64,000 nucleotides of DNA from Mycolicibacterium aichiense (GCF_010726245.1 NZ_AP022561.1:4340001-4404000); one strand, 5' to 3'. Counted from the first letter of the stretch, positions 24,770 through 33,537 are shown. A program made the numbers and translations. The notes: a model not told the origin generated them from the letters alone.

Positions 24770-26083
24770 ATGGATAACGTGACCGACACGGCGACCACGA
24801 CGACGGCGGCGCGTAACCATGCTTTCGACCTCTACCGGGTGGTCGCCCTGGTCTTCGTCGTCATCGGGCACTGGATCGCGGCGGCGCTGACCTTTTCCGA
24901 CGGCGGGTTCTGGCGGGAGAATCCGCTGGTCGACATGCCGTGGACGCAGTGGTTGACGTGGATCTTCCAGGTCGTCCCGGTGTTCTTCGTGGTGGCCGGC
25001 TACGCGAGTGCGGTGTCGTGGACACAGCGCAGCCCCGACGAGTCCAGGCAGGCGTGGCTGCGGCGGCGACTGGTCCGCCCGCTGGGACCGACCGTGGTCT
25101 ACGTCGCGTTCGCCCTACTGGTCGTGGCCCTCCTCGGCCGGGTCGGGGTGGCGGGCTCGGAGCTCGACTTCGGCGCCTGGGCGGTGGCCATGCACCTGTG
25201 GTTCCTGGGTATCTACGTGGTGGTGGTCGCGCTGACCCCGGTCGCGGTCGCCGCACACCGGCGCTGGGGCAAGTGGGTGCCGTTCGTGATGACGCTCGCC
25301 GTGGCGGCGGTGGATGTGGCGGCCATCGGTGCGCACCTGCCCTACGTCGGCTGGCTGAACTATCTGCTGGTCTGGGGCGTGCTCTACCAGCTCGGCATCG
25401 CCTGGCACGACGGCACACTGTGTCGTCGCGCGGCGATCGCGGTGGCTGTTCTGTCGGCGATCGTGCTGGCGCTGGCGGTCACCGTCGGGCCCTATCCGGT
25501 CAGCATGATCGGGGTCCCCGGCGCCGTCGTGAACAACACCGGACCACCCAACCTGGCCCTGCTGGCGCTCGGCGGAGTCCAGGCCGGTGTGGTGCTGGCC
25601 GTGGCGCCGGCGGTGAACCGGATGGTGAAATCCGTTCGTACGCAGCGCGTTCTGGCCATCGCGAATGACAACGTGATGGCCCTCTACCTGTGGCACATGG
25701 TCCCGGTGGTGATCGTCGCGGTCGCCGGGTATCCCACCGGGCTGCTGCCGCAACCGACCCTCGGCACGGCGGCCTGGTGGTGGTTCCGGCTGGAGTGGGT
25801 GGCGATCCTTGCCGTGGTGGCGGCCGTCGAGCTGCTGCTGTTGTGGTGGGGCCGCAGGTTGTTCTCGGCGCCGCTGCCCCAGGTCGCAATAGCCATCCCG
25901 CCCCGGCTCGGCGAAGCGTTGTTGTTCGCGGGCACGCTGACGATCGCGGTGACCATCTCGGTGTTCGCCACCCTCGGATTCGCCCCCACCGGGCGGTTCC
26001 CCCTGACCCTCAGCATCGCCTTCGCCCTTGGCGTGCTGCTGGTCTCGCTGACCCCGGTCAGTAGGCGTCGAACCCGAGCTTGA
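24770..26083 (+). CDS. Acyltransferase-3 family membrane protein
   Basis: A 437-residue protein with about ten hydrophobic helices. It begins NHAFDLYRVVALVFVVIGHW, which holds the family's conserved Arg and the catalytic-type His. QVVPVFFVVAGYASAVSW follows, then a basic cytoplasmic loop (RRRLVRPLGP), AMHLWFLGIYVVVVALTP and NVMALYLWHMVPVVI. The Acyl_transf_3 family moves acyl groups from the cytoplasmic CoA pool to sugars or lipids across the membrane. The acceptor here is unknown. ATG at 24770 or GTG at 24779 are both possible starts. It ends convergently with the TauE gene, overlapping by 26 nt. Confidence 0.82.
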   Translation: MDNVTDTATTTTAARNHAFDLYRVVALVFVVIGHWIAAALTFSDGGFWRENPLVDMPWTQWLTWIFQVVPVFFVVAGYASAVSWTQRSPDESRQAWLRRRLVRPLGPTVVYVAFALLVVALLGRVGVAGSELDFGAWAVAMHLWFLGIYVVVVALTPVAVAAHRRWGKWVPFVMTLAVAAVDVAAIGAHLPYVGWLNYLLVWGVLYQLGIAWHDGTLCRRAAIAVAVLSAIVLALAVTVGPYPVSMIGVPGAVVNNTGPPNLALLALGGVQAGVVLAVAPAVNRMVKSVRTQRVLAIANDNVMALYLWHMVPVVIVAVAGYPTGLLPQPTLGTAAWWWFRLEWVAILAVVAAVELLLLWWGRRLFSAPLPQVAIAIPPRLGEALLFAGTLTIAVTISVFATLGFAPTGRFPLTLSIAFALGVLLVSLTPVSRRRTRA

Positions 26084-26900
26084 CCGCCAGCACCAGACCC
26101 GCAACACCGATGAGGATGCGCAGCGGGGTGCCCGGAGCGCGCCGGACCACGACCGGTCCCAGCCGGGATCCGATCAGGCAGCCGGCGCCCAGCGGGATGA
26201 CCGCGAGCCAGTGCACCGGCGCGAGGAACGCGAACAGCACCGCCGCAACGGTGTTGGCCAATCCGAGCAGGATGTTCTTGGCGGCATTGGCGTGGGCGAG
26301 GCTGTGGGCTCCCGCATTGAGCAGCAACGCCAGGAACAACACGCCCGCCGCCGCACCGAAATAGCCGCCGTACAGAGCGATTCCGAAGATCGCGACGCCC
26401 TCGGCCACCACGACGAGTCGGCGCCGGCGCCCGGGATGGGGCGTGCCGCGCGGAGCGACGATCGCCACCGAGGCCAGGGCGAGCAGAACCGGGACCACCT
26501 TCTCGAACGCATCGGCCGGGGTGGTCAGCAGCAGAACCGCGCCCGCGGCCCCGCCCGCGATGGTCACCGGCGCCATCCGGGTGATGAAACGTCCTTGTCC
26601 GGCCAGTTCGGGCCGAGATCCCCACGCCGAGCCGATGCCGTTGAACACCAGGGCCACCGTGTTGGTCACATTCGCCGTCACCGGCGGCAGACCTATGGCC
26701 AGCAGGGCCGGGTAGGTCGCCACCGAGGCCAGCCCGGCGATGCTGCCCGTCAACCCACCGAGCACACCGGCGATCAGCAAGGTGATGGCGTCGAGTGCGC
26801 TCAGGTGCGAATCCTTGTCTAGCGGTGCGTCAGGGCTCGCAGAAAGAACATCAGGTTGGCCGGGCGTTCGGCAAGTCGGCGCACGAAGTACCCGTACCAC
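26058..26900 (-). CDS. TauE/SafE-family permease (TSUP)
   Basis: A membrane protein of about 250-280 residues with eight predicted helices in two repeats. The first opens AGVLGGLTGSIAGLASVATY PALLAIGLPP-like with TANVTNTVALVFNG. The second has GYFGAAAGVLFLALLL and NAAKNILLGLANTVAAVLFA. Both match the duplicated DUF81 motif of TSUP proteins, which export sulfite, sulfoacetate or other organic anions. The only ATG/GTG/TTG start before the first helix is the GTG at 26900, which would overlap the end of putA by 82 nt. A CTG near 26805 would fit the fold better. It may be co-transcribed with putA. Confidence 0.8.
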   Translation of the reverse strand: MVRVLRAPTCRTPGQPDVLSASPDAPLDKDSHLSALDAITLLIAGVLGGLTGSIAGLASVATYPALLAIGLPPVTANVTNTVALVFNGIGSAWGSRPELAGQGRFITRMAPVTIAGGAAGAVLLLTTPADAFEKVVPVLLALASVAIVAPRGTPHPGRRRRLVVVAEGVAIFGIALYGGYFGAAAGVLFLALLLNAGAHSLAHANAAKNILLGLANTVAAVLFAFLAPVHWLAVIPLGAGCLIGSRLGPVVVRRAPGTPLRILIGVAGLVLAVKLGFDAY

Positions 26901-27775
26901 TGCGTCCCGAACGGCACGTACACCCGGACCTGGTTACCCTCCGCCGCGAGTCTGCGCTGCTCGTCGTCGCGGATGCCGTACAGCATCTGGTACTCGAAAC
27001 GGTCGGTATCCCGGCCGAATTCGATCGCCATCTCCCCGGCGGCGGCGATGACGACAGGATCGTGCGAGGCGACCATCGGATATCCGTTGCCGGCCATCAG
27101 CGTTCGCAGACACCGCAGGTAGGACCCGGTGACGTCGGCGGCATCACGGTAGGCCACCGACGCCGGCTCGTCGTAGGCGCCCTTGCACAGCCGGATCCGG
27201 GCCCCGGTTGCGGCGAACTCGGCGCAGTCGGCCTCGCTGCGCTTGAGGTAGGCCTGCAGAACGGTTCCCAGCCAATCGAATTCGGTACGCAGCTCGCGCA
27301 CGATCGACAACGTCGAGTCGGTGGTGGTGTGATCCTCGGCGTCGACAGTGACCCAGACACCGACCTGCTGCGCCCGCTGGCAGATTGTGTGCGCGTTTTC
27401 GAACGCGATCTTGTCGCCGTCCTTCGGTAGTGCCTGGCCGAGCGCGGACAGTTTGAGCGACACCTCCAGCGGGCGGACGGTGGCCGCGTTCTCGACCCGG
27501 GCACCGAGCGCATCGAGCAGGTCGAGGTAGGCCTTGACGGTGGCCTCGGCCGCATCGGTGTCGGTGACGTCCTCACCGAGGTAGTCGATGCTGACCATTC
27601 TCGAATCGCGCAGCGCGCGGACCGCGGCCAGCGCGTCGTCTGTCGTCTCCCCCGGCACGAACCGGCCGACCACGTCACGCGCGATCGGTAGGCGCTCGGC
27701 GCTGTGCCGCAACCGATTCGAGCGGCTGGCGGCCAGGATGACCGGTCGAGCAATTCGATTGAAGGCACTCATCAC
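26819..27775 (-). CDS. putA: Proline dehydrogenase (monofunctional)
   Basis: A 318-residue FAD enzyme that oxidises proline to pyrroline-5-carboxylate, passing electrons to the respiratory quinone pool. Barrel motifs include VSIDYLGEDV, PLEVSLKLSALGQ, VWVTVDAEDHTTTD, IRLCKGAYDEPASVAYRD, PMVASHDPVVI and FEYQMLYGIRDDEQRRLAAE. The last stretch holds the conserved substrate-binding Arg pair, followed by VRVYVPFGTQWYGYFVRRLA. It matches Rv1188 (also called pruB). The start overlaps the rocA stop by 4 nt, so the two catabolic genes form one operon ordered rocA-putA. Confidence 0.95.
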   Translation of the reverse strand: MMSAFNRIARPVILAASRSNRLRHSAERLPIARDVVGRFVPGETTDDALAAVRALRDSRMVSIDYLGEDVTDTDAAEATVKAYLDLLDALGARVENAATVRPLEVSLKLSALGQALPKDGDKIAFENAHTICQRAQQVGVWVTVDAEDHTTTDSTLSIVRELRTEFDWLGTVLQAYLKRSEADCAEFAATGARIRLCKGAYDEPASVAYRDAADVTGSYLRCLRTLMAGNGYPMVASHDPVVIAAAGEMAIEFGRDTDRFEYQMLYGIRDDEQRRLAAEGNQVRVYVPFGTQWYGYFVRRLAERPANLMFFLRALTHR

Positions 27776-29403
27776 TGCACCCCCATGTGCGGATAGGTGT
27801 GGCTTGTCGGCGGAACGAACGTCTCCTTGATGGACCGCGCCGACGTCCAGCGCAGCAGGTTCAGCGGTGAGCCCGCCTTGTCGTTGGTGCCCGAGGCCCG
27901 CGATCCGCCGAACGGCTGCTGCCCGACGACCGCACCGGTCGGCTTGTCGTTGACGTAGAAATTGCCGGCCGCGAACCGCAGTCGCTCGGCCGCCGTCGCG
28001 ACAGCAGCCCGGTCGTCGGCGATCACCGCTCCGGTGAGCGCATAGCGGGAGCCGCCGTCGACGACGTCGAGAACAGCCTCGAACTCGTCGTCGGGAAAGA
28101 CGTGGACGGCCAGGATGGGCCCGAAATACTCAGTGCTGAACGCCTCGTCGGTCGGGTCGTCGGAGAGCAGAACCGTCGGGCGCACGAAATAGCCTTCACT
28201 GTCGTCACATTCACCGCCAGCGGCGACGGTGACACCGGGTGCGCTCTTGGCCCTTTCCAAAGCGCGAGCGTTCTTCGCGAACGCGCGGGCGTCGATCACG
28301 GCCCCGCCGTAGTTCGACAGGTCGGTGACATCGCCGTAGCTCAATGCCTCGGTCGCGCCGAGGAAATCGTCACCCATGGCCTGCCACACCGAGCGCGGAA
28401 TGAAGGCCCGCGAGGCGGCCGAACACTTCTGGCCCTGATAGTCGAACGCGCCGCGAATCAGCGCGGTGCGCAACACATCCGGATCAGCCGAGCTGTGCGC
28501 GACGATGAAGTCCTTGCCGCCGGTCTCGCCGACCAGCCGCGGGTAGCTGTCGTAGTCGCCGATGCGGGCGCCGACCTCACGCCACAGGTGCTGGAACGTG
28601 GCGGTCGATCCGGTGAAATGGATACCGGACAGCCGCCGGTCTCCCAGCACGACATCGGAAACCGCGAGCCCGTCGCCGGCCACCAGGTTGATCACGCCCG
28701 CCGGCAGCCCGGCCGCCTCGAGCAGTTGCATCGTCAGGTAGGCCGCGAAGGTCTGGGTGATCGACGGCTTCCACACCACGGTGTTGCCCATCAGCGCCGG
28801 CGCCGTCGGCAGGTTGGCGGCGATCGCGGTGAAGTTGAACGGGGTGATCGCATAGACAAAGCCGTCCAGGGGGCGATAGTCGGTGCGGTTCCACACCCCC
28901 GGTCCACTGATCGGCTGCTGGGCCAGGATCTGCCGAGCGAAGGCAACGTTGAAGCGCCAGAAGTCGACCAGCTCGCAGGGGGCATCGATCTCGGCCTGGT
29001 AGGCGGTCTTGGACTGGCCCAACATGGTGGCCGCGGCGATCTTCTCCCGCCACGGGCCTGCCAGCAGGTCGGCGGCGCGCAGGAACACCGCGGCCCGTTC
29101 GTCGAACGGGGTGGCGGCCCAGTCGTGTTTGGCGGTGATCGCCGCATCGACCGCGGCGGCGGCGTCGGCGGCCGTGCCGTTGGTCACAGTGCCCAGCCGG
29201 GCGCTGTGCCGGTGCGGTTGGACCACGTCGATGCGGTCGCCGTCGCCGAGGCGGTGCACGCCGCCGATCACGTGCGGCAGGTCGACGGGGTTGGCGGACA
29301 GCTCGTGCAGGGCCGCACAGAGGCGGTCCCGTTCGGCAGATCCAGGCGCGTAGTCGTGAACCGGCTCGTTGGCCGGCGCGGGAACATCGGTGCGGGCGTC
29401 CAT
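27772..29403 (-). CDS. rocA: Delta-1-pyrroline-5-carboxylate dehydrogenase
   Basis: A 543-residue aldehyde dehydrogenase that converts glutamate semialdehyde/P5C to glutamate with NAD, the second step of proline use. Motifs are AITPFNFTAIAANLPTAPAL (cofactor loop), VVWKPSIT, IHFTGSTATFQHLW, LVGETGGKDFIVAHSSAD (general-base Glu) and FDYQGQKCSAASRAFIP (catalytic Cys). NFYVNDKPTGAVVGQQPFGG follows near the end. The ATG at 29403 gives the exact length of the M. tuberculosis protein Rv1187 (also called pruA). An extension to 29454 is rejected. It is the first gene of the rocA-putA operon and divergent from the PucR-type regulator. Confidence 0.96.
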   Translation of the reverse strand: MDARTDVPAPANEPVHDYAPGSAERDRLCAALHELSANPVDLPHVIGGVHRLGDGDRIDVVQPHRHSARLGTVTNGTAADAAAAVDAAITAKHDWAATPFDERAAVFLRAADLLAGPWREKIAAATMLGQSKTAYQAEIDAPCELVDFWRFNVAFARQILAQQPISGPGVWNRTDYRPLDGFVYAITPFNFTAIAANLPTAPALMGNTVVWKPSITQTFAAYLTMQLLEAAGLPAGVINLVAGDGLAVSDVVLGDRRLSGIHFTGSTATFQHLWREVGARIGDYDSYPRLVGETGGKDFIVAHSSADPDVLRTALIRGAFDYQGQKCSAASRAFIPRSVWQAMGDDFLGATEALSYGDVTDLSNYGGAVIDARAFAKNARALERAKSAPGVTVAAGGECDDSEGYFVRPTVLLSDDPTDEAFSTEYFGPILAVHVFPDDEFEAVLDVVDGGSRYALTGAVIADDRAAVATAAERLRFAAGNFYVNDKPTGAVVGQQPFGGSRASGTNDKAGSPLNLLRWTSARSIKETFVPPTSHTYPHMGVQ

Positions 29404-29438
29404 GCACCTCAGGATGGCTCCTGACACGACTCGAGATG

Positions 29439-29454
29439 TTGGCTGATCCGCCAA
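29439..29454. promoter_or_regulatory. Candidate operator between rocA and the PucR-type regulator
   Basis: An inverted repeat TTGGC-(6 nt)-GCCAA, with perfect 5-bp arms, is centred in the 63-nt divergent region. It lies 36 nt before rocA and 13 nt before the regulator, a good place for a dimeric activator of proline catabolism. Confidence 0.45.
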
Positions 29455-29466
29455 TCTTGAGGCAGT

Positions 29467-31050
29467 GTGCTAGTAGCATCGGACAACGTGCGGGATACCG
29501 GCGTCAGCCTCGGCCAGCTGGTGTTGGCCCTGGATGCGACGTTGGTTCGGCTCGTCGAGGCGCCGAGGGGGCTGGACCGGCCGGTCCGTTCGGCGGCACT
29601 GATCGACTCGGACGACGTGCGGCTGGGCCTGGCGGTCAGCGCCGGATCGGCGGACGTGTTCTTTCTCCTCGGCATCTCCGACACCGACGCCGTCCGATGG
29701 CTGGACCGGCAGGTCGCCGCGCACGGTTCCCCCGCGGCGATCTTCGTCAAGGAGCCGTCCGACGCCGTCGTCGCCCGGGCCGTCGCCGCCGGCTCCGCGG
29801 TCGTCGCCGTCGACCCGAAGGCTCGGTGGGAACGGCTGTACCGCCTGGTCAACCACGTCTTCGAACACCGTCGCACCGACTCGTTCACCGATTCCGGTAC
29901 CGATCTGTTCGCGCTGGCGCAGTCGATCGCGGATCGCACCCACGGCATGGTCAGCATCGAGGACGCGCAGTCGCACGTGCTCGCCTATTCGGCGTCCAAC
30001 GACGAGGCCGACGAGCTGCGGCGGCTGTCCATCCTGGGCCGGGCCGGGCCGCCCGAGCATCTTCGGTGGATCGCGCAATGGGGCATCTTCGACCGACTGC
30101 GCGCCGGGGCCGACGTGGTGGCGGTCGACGAGCGGCCGGAACTGGGGCTGCGGCCGCGGCTGGCGATCGGCATCCATCGCCAGGACGGGCCGCCGGGATT
30201 CGAGGGCACCATCTGGGTGCAGCAGGGCACCCGGCCGCTGGCCGACGACGCCGGCGAGGTGTTGCGCGGCGCGGCGGTACTGGCTGCCCGGATCACGGCT
30301 CGACTGGCCGCACGGCCCTCGGCTCACCTGCTGGCCGTGCAACAACTGCTCGGGCTGGCCGATCCCGACGAGGTGGACCTGACCGGGGTGGCCCGGGAAC
30401 TGCGCATCCCCCTGGACGGCCGCGCCGCCGTGATCGGCTTCGTCAGCACCGTCGCCGACCCTCGGCTGCCCGACGTTCTGGCGCTGAGCGCCAGCGCTTT
30501 TCGCCCCGACGCGCAGGTTGCCGCCGGCGCTTCGCGGGTTTACGTCGTCCTGCCGGACTCCGGTCGCACCGCTGCGGTGGTGTCGTGGATCCGCGGCACC
30601 ATCGGCACGCTGCACGCCGAGCTCGGGCTGGACCTGCACGCGGTGATCGCAGCTCCGATCGCGGGGCTGGCCGCCGTCGCCGGCGCCCGCCGCGAGATCG
30701 ACCGCGTCTTCGACAGCGCCCAGCGTCACCCGGTGTTCGGCAAGGTGACCACGCTGGCCGAGGCGCGCACCACGGTGCTGCTCGACGAGATCGTCACGTT
30801 GGTGGCGGCCGACGAGCGGCTGATCGATCCGCGGGTGCGCGCCCTGCGGGAAGCCGACCCAACGCTGGCAGAGACCCTGCGGGTCTACCTGGACTGCTTC
30901 GGCGATGTGGCGGCGGCGGCGGCGGTCCTTCATGTCCACCCGAATACGGTTCGCTATCGGGCGCGCCGTCTGGAGCAGGCACTTTCCACTTCGCTGAGCG
31001 ATCCCGACGTCCGGCTATTACTGTCATTGAGCCTGCGGGCTACCGCGTGA
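29467..31050 (+). CDS. PucR-family regulator of proline catabolism (PruC-like)
   Basis: A 527-residue regulator. The C-terminal HTH_30/PucR element is clear: LRVYLDCFGDVAAAAAVLHV then HPNTVRYRARRLEQ. Upstream is a GGDEF-like PucR middle domain (RAAVIGFVSTVADPRLP, GASRVYVVLPDSGR). An N-terminal ligand or GAF-like region contains SIEDAQSHVLAYSASNDEAD. It corresponds to Rv1186c, and the mycobacterial regulator described as PruC is needed for induction of the proline genes. It is divergent from rocA-putA, and an inverted repeat lies between. GTG at 29467 is the only start that leaves room for the promoter. Confidence 0.85.
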   Translation: MLVASDNVRDTGVSLGQLVLALDATLVRLVEAPRGLDRPVRSAALIDSDDVRLGLAVSAGSADVFFLLGISDTDAVRWLDRQVAAHGSPAAIFVKEPSDAVVARAVAAGSAVVAVDPKARWERLYRLVNHVFEHRRTDSFTDSGTDLFALAQSIADRTHGMVSIEDAQSHVLAYSASNDEADELRRLSILGRAGPPEHLRWIAQWGIFDRLRAGADVVAVDERPELGLRPRLAIGIHRQDGPPGFEGTIWVQQGTRPLADDAGEVLRGAAVLAARITARLAARPSAHLLAVQQLLGLADPDEVDLTGVARELRIPLDGRAAVIGFVSTVADPRLPDVLALSASAFRPDAQVAAGASRVYVVLPDSGRTAAVVSWIRGTIGTLHAELGLDLHAVIAAPIAGLAAVAGARREIDRVFDSAQRHPVFGKVTTLAEARTTVLLDEIVTLVAADERLIDPRVRALREADPTLAETLRVYLDCFGDVAAAAAVLHVHPNTVRYRARRLEQALSTSLSDPDVRLLLSLSLRATA

Positions 31051-31234
31051 TCTGAGCAGTCAAGCAGCCGCGCCGCATTCAGCGAGAAATTTTTTGATGA
31101 ACCTGGTAACACTGTTGCATCTGTTGCCGATGAGGCTTTTGTCATGACTGGCTGTGAGGCCCGTCACGGCGCCAGAAACCTCGGTGAACCGGGCCCCCCG
31201 ATCACCGTCGAACCACTGAGCACAAGGGGTCAGG

Positions 31235-31873
31235 ATGAAATACATGGGTCGAGTGCTGGTGGCGATGATCGCCGCCGTCGCGGCACTCTTCGTCGGGACA
31301 GGCACGTCGCACGCAGGTTTGGATAATGAGCTGAGTCTGGTCGACGGCGGTGGCCGGACGATGACGGTGCAGCAGTGGGACACCTTCCTCAATGGTGTGT
31401 TCCCGTTGGACCGCAACCGGCTGACTCGGGAGTGGTTCCACTCCGGCAAGGCTGTCTACAGCGTGGTCGGCCCGGGTGCCGATGAGTTCGCGGGCACCTT
31501 GGAGCTGGGCTACCAGGTGGGCTTCCCCTGGTCGCTGGGCGTGGGCATCAACTTCAGCTACACCACCCCCAACATCCTGCTCGACGACGCCAACATCTCC
31601 CCGACGGGCTTCAACCCGCTCGGTTCGGTGATCACCCCGAACCTGTTCCCGGGTGTGTCGATCTCGGCTGACCTGGGCAACGGCCCCGGCATCCAGGAAG
31701 TCGCCACGTTCTCCGTCGACGTCGAAGGTCCCAACGGCTCGGTCGCGGTGGCCAACGCCCACGGCACCGTCACCGGCGCGGCCGGCGGCGTGCTGCTGCG
31801 CCCCTTCGCCCGCCTGATCTCCAAGGCCGGTGACAGCGTCACCACCTACGGCGAACCCTGGAACATGAACTGA
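31235..31873 (+). CDS. mspA: MspA-family outer-membrane porin
   Basis: A 212-residue precursor. Residues 1-27 are a Sec signal (MGRVLVAMIAAVAALFVGTG, ending TSHA), and the mature chain starts GLDNELSLVDG, as in M. smegmatis MspA. The rim and vestibule sequence TREWFHSGKAVYSV and the beta-barrel strands GYQVGFPWSLGVGINFSYTT are near identical to MspA. The octameric channel lets small hydrophilic nutrients through the mycolate outer membrane. In mature numbering the constriction reads D90, D91, A92, N93. MspA has Asp at 93, so this pore should be slightly less acidic. AAGGGG precedes the ATG. Confidence 0.97.
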   Translation: MKYMGRVLVAMIAAVAALFVGTGTSHAGLDNELSLVDGGGRTMTVQQWDTFLNGVFPLDRNRLTREWFHSGKAVYSVVGPGADEFAGTLELGYQVGFPWSLGVGINFSYTTPNILLDDANISPTGFNPLGSVITPNLFPGVSISADLGNGPGIQEVATFSVDVEGPNGSVAVANAHGTVTGAAGGVLLRPFARLISKAGDSVTTYGEPWNMN

Positions 31874-31903
31874 CGATGAGTTACTGACCCCGCTTGGGGT
31901 GGG

Positions 31904-31925
31904 GCGGCTGGCTCAGGCCAGCCGC
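31904..31925. terminator. Bidirectional hairpin between mspA and dapC
   Basis: A perfect 9-bp stem GCGGCTGGC / GCCAGCCGC with loop TCAG sits between convergent genes and overlaps the dapC stop. A smaller CCCC-GCTT-GGGG hairpin lies just before it. Confidence 0.65.
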
Positions 31926-33019
31926 TCCACCGCGGCGGCGATACGTTCGTCCGTCGCGGTCAGCGCCACCCGAACGTGCTGGGCACCCCGGGCTCCGTAG
32001 AACTCCCCGGGAGCGACGAGGATGCCACGCTCGGCCAGCCACGCCAGCGTCGTCCGGCACGGCTCACCGCGGGTGGCCCACAGATACAGACCGGCCTCGG
32101 AGTGGTCGACGGTGAAACCCGCCGACCGCATCGCGGCCAGCATGACGTCGCGGCGGCGCGCATAGCGCTGCCGCTGCTCTATTTCATGGGCGTCGTCGTC
32201 GAGCGCGGCCACCATCGCCGCCTGCACCGGCCCCGGCACCATCATCCCGGCGTGCTTGCGCACCGCGAGCAGCTCGGCCACCACATCGGGGTCACCGGCG
32301 ACAAAGCCGGCGCGATACCCCGCCAGTGACGAGCTCTTCGACAGCGAGTGCACCGCCAGCAGGCCGGTGTGGTCGCCGCCGCTGACCGACGGATGCAGAA
32401 CCGACGTCGGCTCCTCTTCCCATGCCAGGCCCAGATAGCACTCGTCGGACACCACGAGCGTGCCGCGTTCACGGGCCCATTCGACGACCTTGCGCAGATG
32501 GTCGCGGCCCAGAACCTTGCCGGTCGGGTTGCTCGGCGAGTTGATGAACAACACCGCGGGCGACTCGGGACCGAGCTGGGTCACCGAGTCGGCCGCCATC
32601 ACCCGGGCGTGCGCCAGCCGCGCGGCCACGTCATAAGTCGGGTAGGCCAGCTCCGGAACGACCACCAGATCGTCGGCGCCCAGGCCCAGCAGAGTCGGCA
32701 GCCACGCGATGAGTTCCTTGGTGCCGATCACCGGCAGGACGGCGTGCTCGGGCAGGCCGGTGATGCCGTAGCGCCGCTGCAGCGCAGCCACCGCGGAGGC
32801 CCGCAAGGCCGGCGTTCCCGCCGTCGTCGGATATCCCGGCGCAGCGCTGGCCGCAGCCAAAGCTTCACGGATGACCTCGGCTACGTCATCTACCGGGGTG
32901 CCCACCGAAAGGTCGACGATGCCGCCCGGGTGAGCCCGCGCGGTGGCCGTCACCTCAGCGAGGGTGTCCCACGGAAAAACCGGCAGCGCCTCCGATACCG
33001 GGCGCCGCCGCGCGCGCAA
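31913..33019 (-). CDS. dapC: Succinyldiaminopimelate transaminase (DapC-type aminotransferase)
   Basis: A 368-residue class I/II PLP aminotransferase. Motifs are LPVFPWDTLAEVTATARAHP, VDLSVGTPVDDV, APGYPTTAGTPALR, INSPSNPTGKVL (substrate carboxylate loop) and SDECYLGLAWE. The PLP lysine is in AVHSLSKSSSLAGYRAGFVA. The order fdxC-dapC and the N-terminal motif match Rv1178, annotated as the DAP-pathway aminotransferase. Rv0858c is a rival for this step, so the symbol is tentative. The TTG at 33019 starts 14 nt after the fdxC stop, so the genes are co-transcribed. DapD and DapE of the same pathway are also in this window. Confidence 0.85.
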   Translation of the reverse strand: MRARRRPVSEALPVFPWDTLAEVTATARAHPGGIVDLSVGTPVDDVAEVIREALAAASAAPGYPTTAGTPALRASAVAALQRRYGITGLPEHAVLPVIGTKELIAWLPTLLGLGADDLVVVPELAYPTYDVAARLAHARVMAADSVTQLGPESPAVLFINSPSNPTGKVLGRDHLRKVVEWARERGTLVVSDECYLGLAWEEEPTSVLHPSVSGGDHTGLLAVHSLSKSSSLAGYRAGFVAGDPDVVAELLAVRKHAGMMVPGPVQAAMVAALDDDAHEIEQRQRYARRRDVMLAAMRSAGFTVDHSEAGLYLWATRGEPCRTTLAWLAERGILVAPGEFYGARGAQHVRVALTATDERIAAAVERLA

Positions 33020-33033
33020 CGGGACGGGAGCCG

Positions 33034-33357
33034 TCAGGCCTCTTCCTTCGGCGGCAGGTCCTTGACCACCTGCGGGTCGTTGTCGGTCTGACCGACCTTG
33101 GAGGCACCGCCCGGCGAACCCAGCTCAGCGAAGAAGTCGGCGTTGATCTGGGTGTAGGACGCCCACTGATCCGGCACGTCGTCCTCGTAGTAGATCGCCT
33201 CGACGGGGCAGACCGGCTCGCACGCACCGCAGTCCACGCACTCGTCGGGGTGGATGTACAGCATGCGCGCACCCTCATAGATGCAGTCGACCGGGCACTC
33301 TTCGATACATGCCTTGTCCTTGATGTCGACGCAGGGCTCGGCGATCGTGTACGTCAC
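33034..33357 (-). CDS. fdxC: 7Fe ferredoxin FdxC
   Basis: A 107-residue ferredoxin. The N-terminal motif EPCVDIKDKACIEECPVDC binds a 3Fe-4S/4Fe-4S cluster pair together with the second Cys set in DECVDCGACEPVCPVEAIYY. The acidic C-terminal extension is typical of actinobacterial 7Fe ferredoxins, which serve cytochrome P450s and other reductive enzymes. It corresponds to Rv1177. Start GTG at 33357, with GAGGAG about 10 nt upstream. It is first in a short operon with dapC. The P450 at 58141 is one possible electron acceptor, an inference only. Confidence 0.95.
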   Translation of the reverse strand: MTYTIAEPCVDIKDKACIEECPVDCIYEGARMLYIHPDECVDCGACEPVCPVEAIYYEDDVPDQWASYTQINADFFAELGSPGGASKVGQTDNDPQVVKDLPPKEEA

Positions 33358-33519
33358 TTGAGGTTCTCCTCGGTCTGCTCTATTCGGGGTGGCTGTATGT
33401 CTGCGGGGCTGCTGGGAACGCCTAGTATCCGATGCCGGTCACCGGATAGCCGACTCAGTGTGCCCTAACTTGTCGGCCATCCCCCACCGGTTCGCACAAG
33501 GCGTTTCGCGCGGTTACTG

Positions 33520-33537
33520 ATACTAGACGTTTCGTAT
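33520..33537. promoter_or_regulatory. Palindromic TetR-type site in fdxC upstream region
   Basis: ATACTAGAC / GTTTCGTAT pair at 7 of 9 positions around one centre. This is the size and shape of a TetR-family operator. The 248-nt gap between fdxC and the monooxygenase gene holds no gene, and no TetR gene is adjacent. Confidence 0.35.

Noticed and set aside
29470..30939. Long frame antisense to the PucR-type regulator
   Set aside because: High-GC codon bias creates antisense open frames; composition is Arg/Gln/Gly-rich without a fold signature.
31051..31234. Possible small gene or riboswitch before the porin gene
   Set aside because: I see no conserved structure or credible frame in these 184 nt. 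It is most simply the porin promoter and leader.
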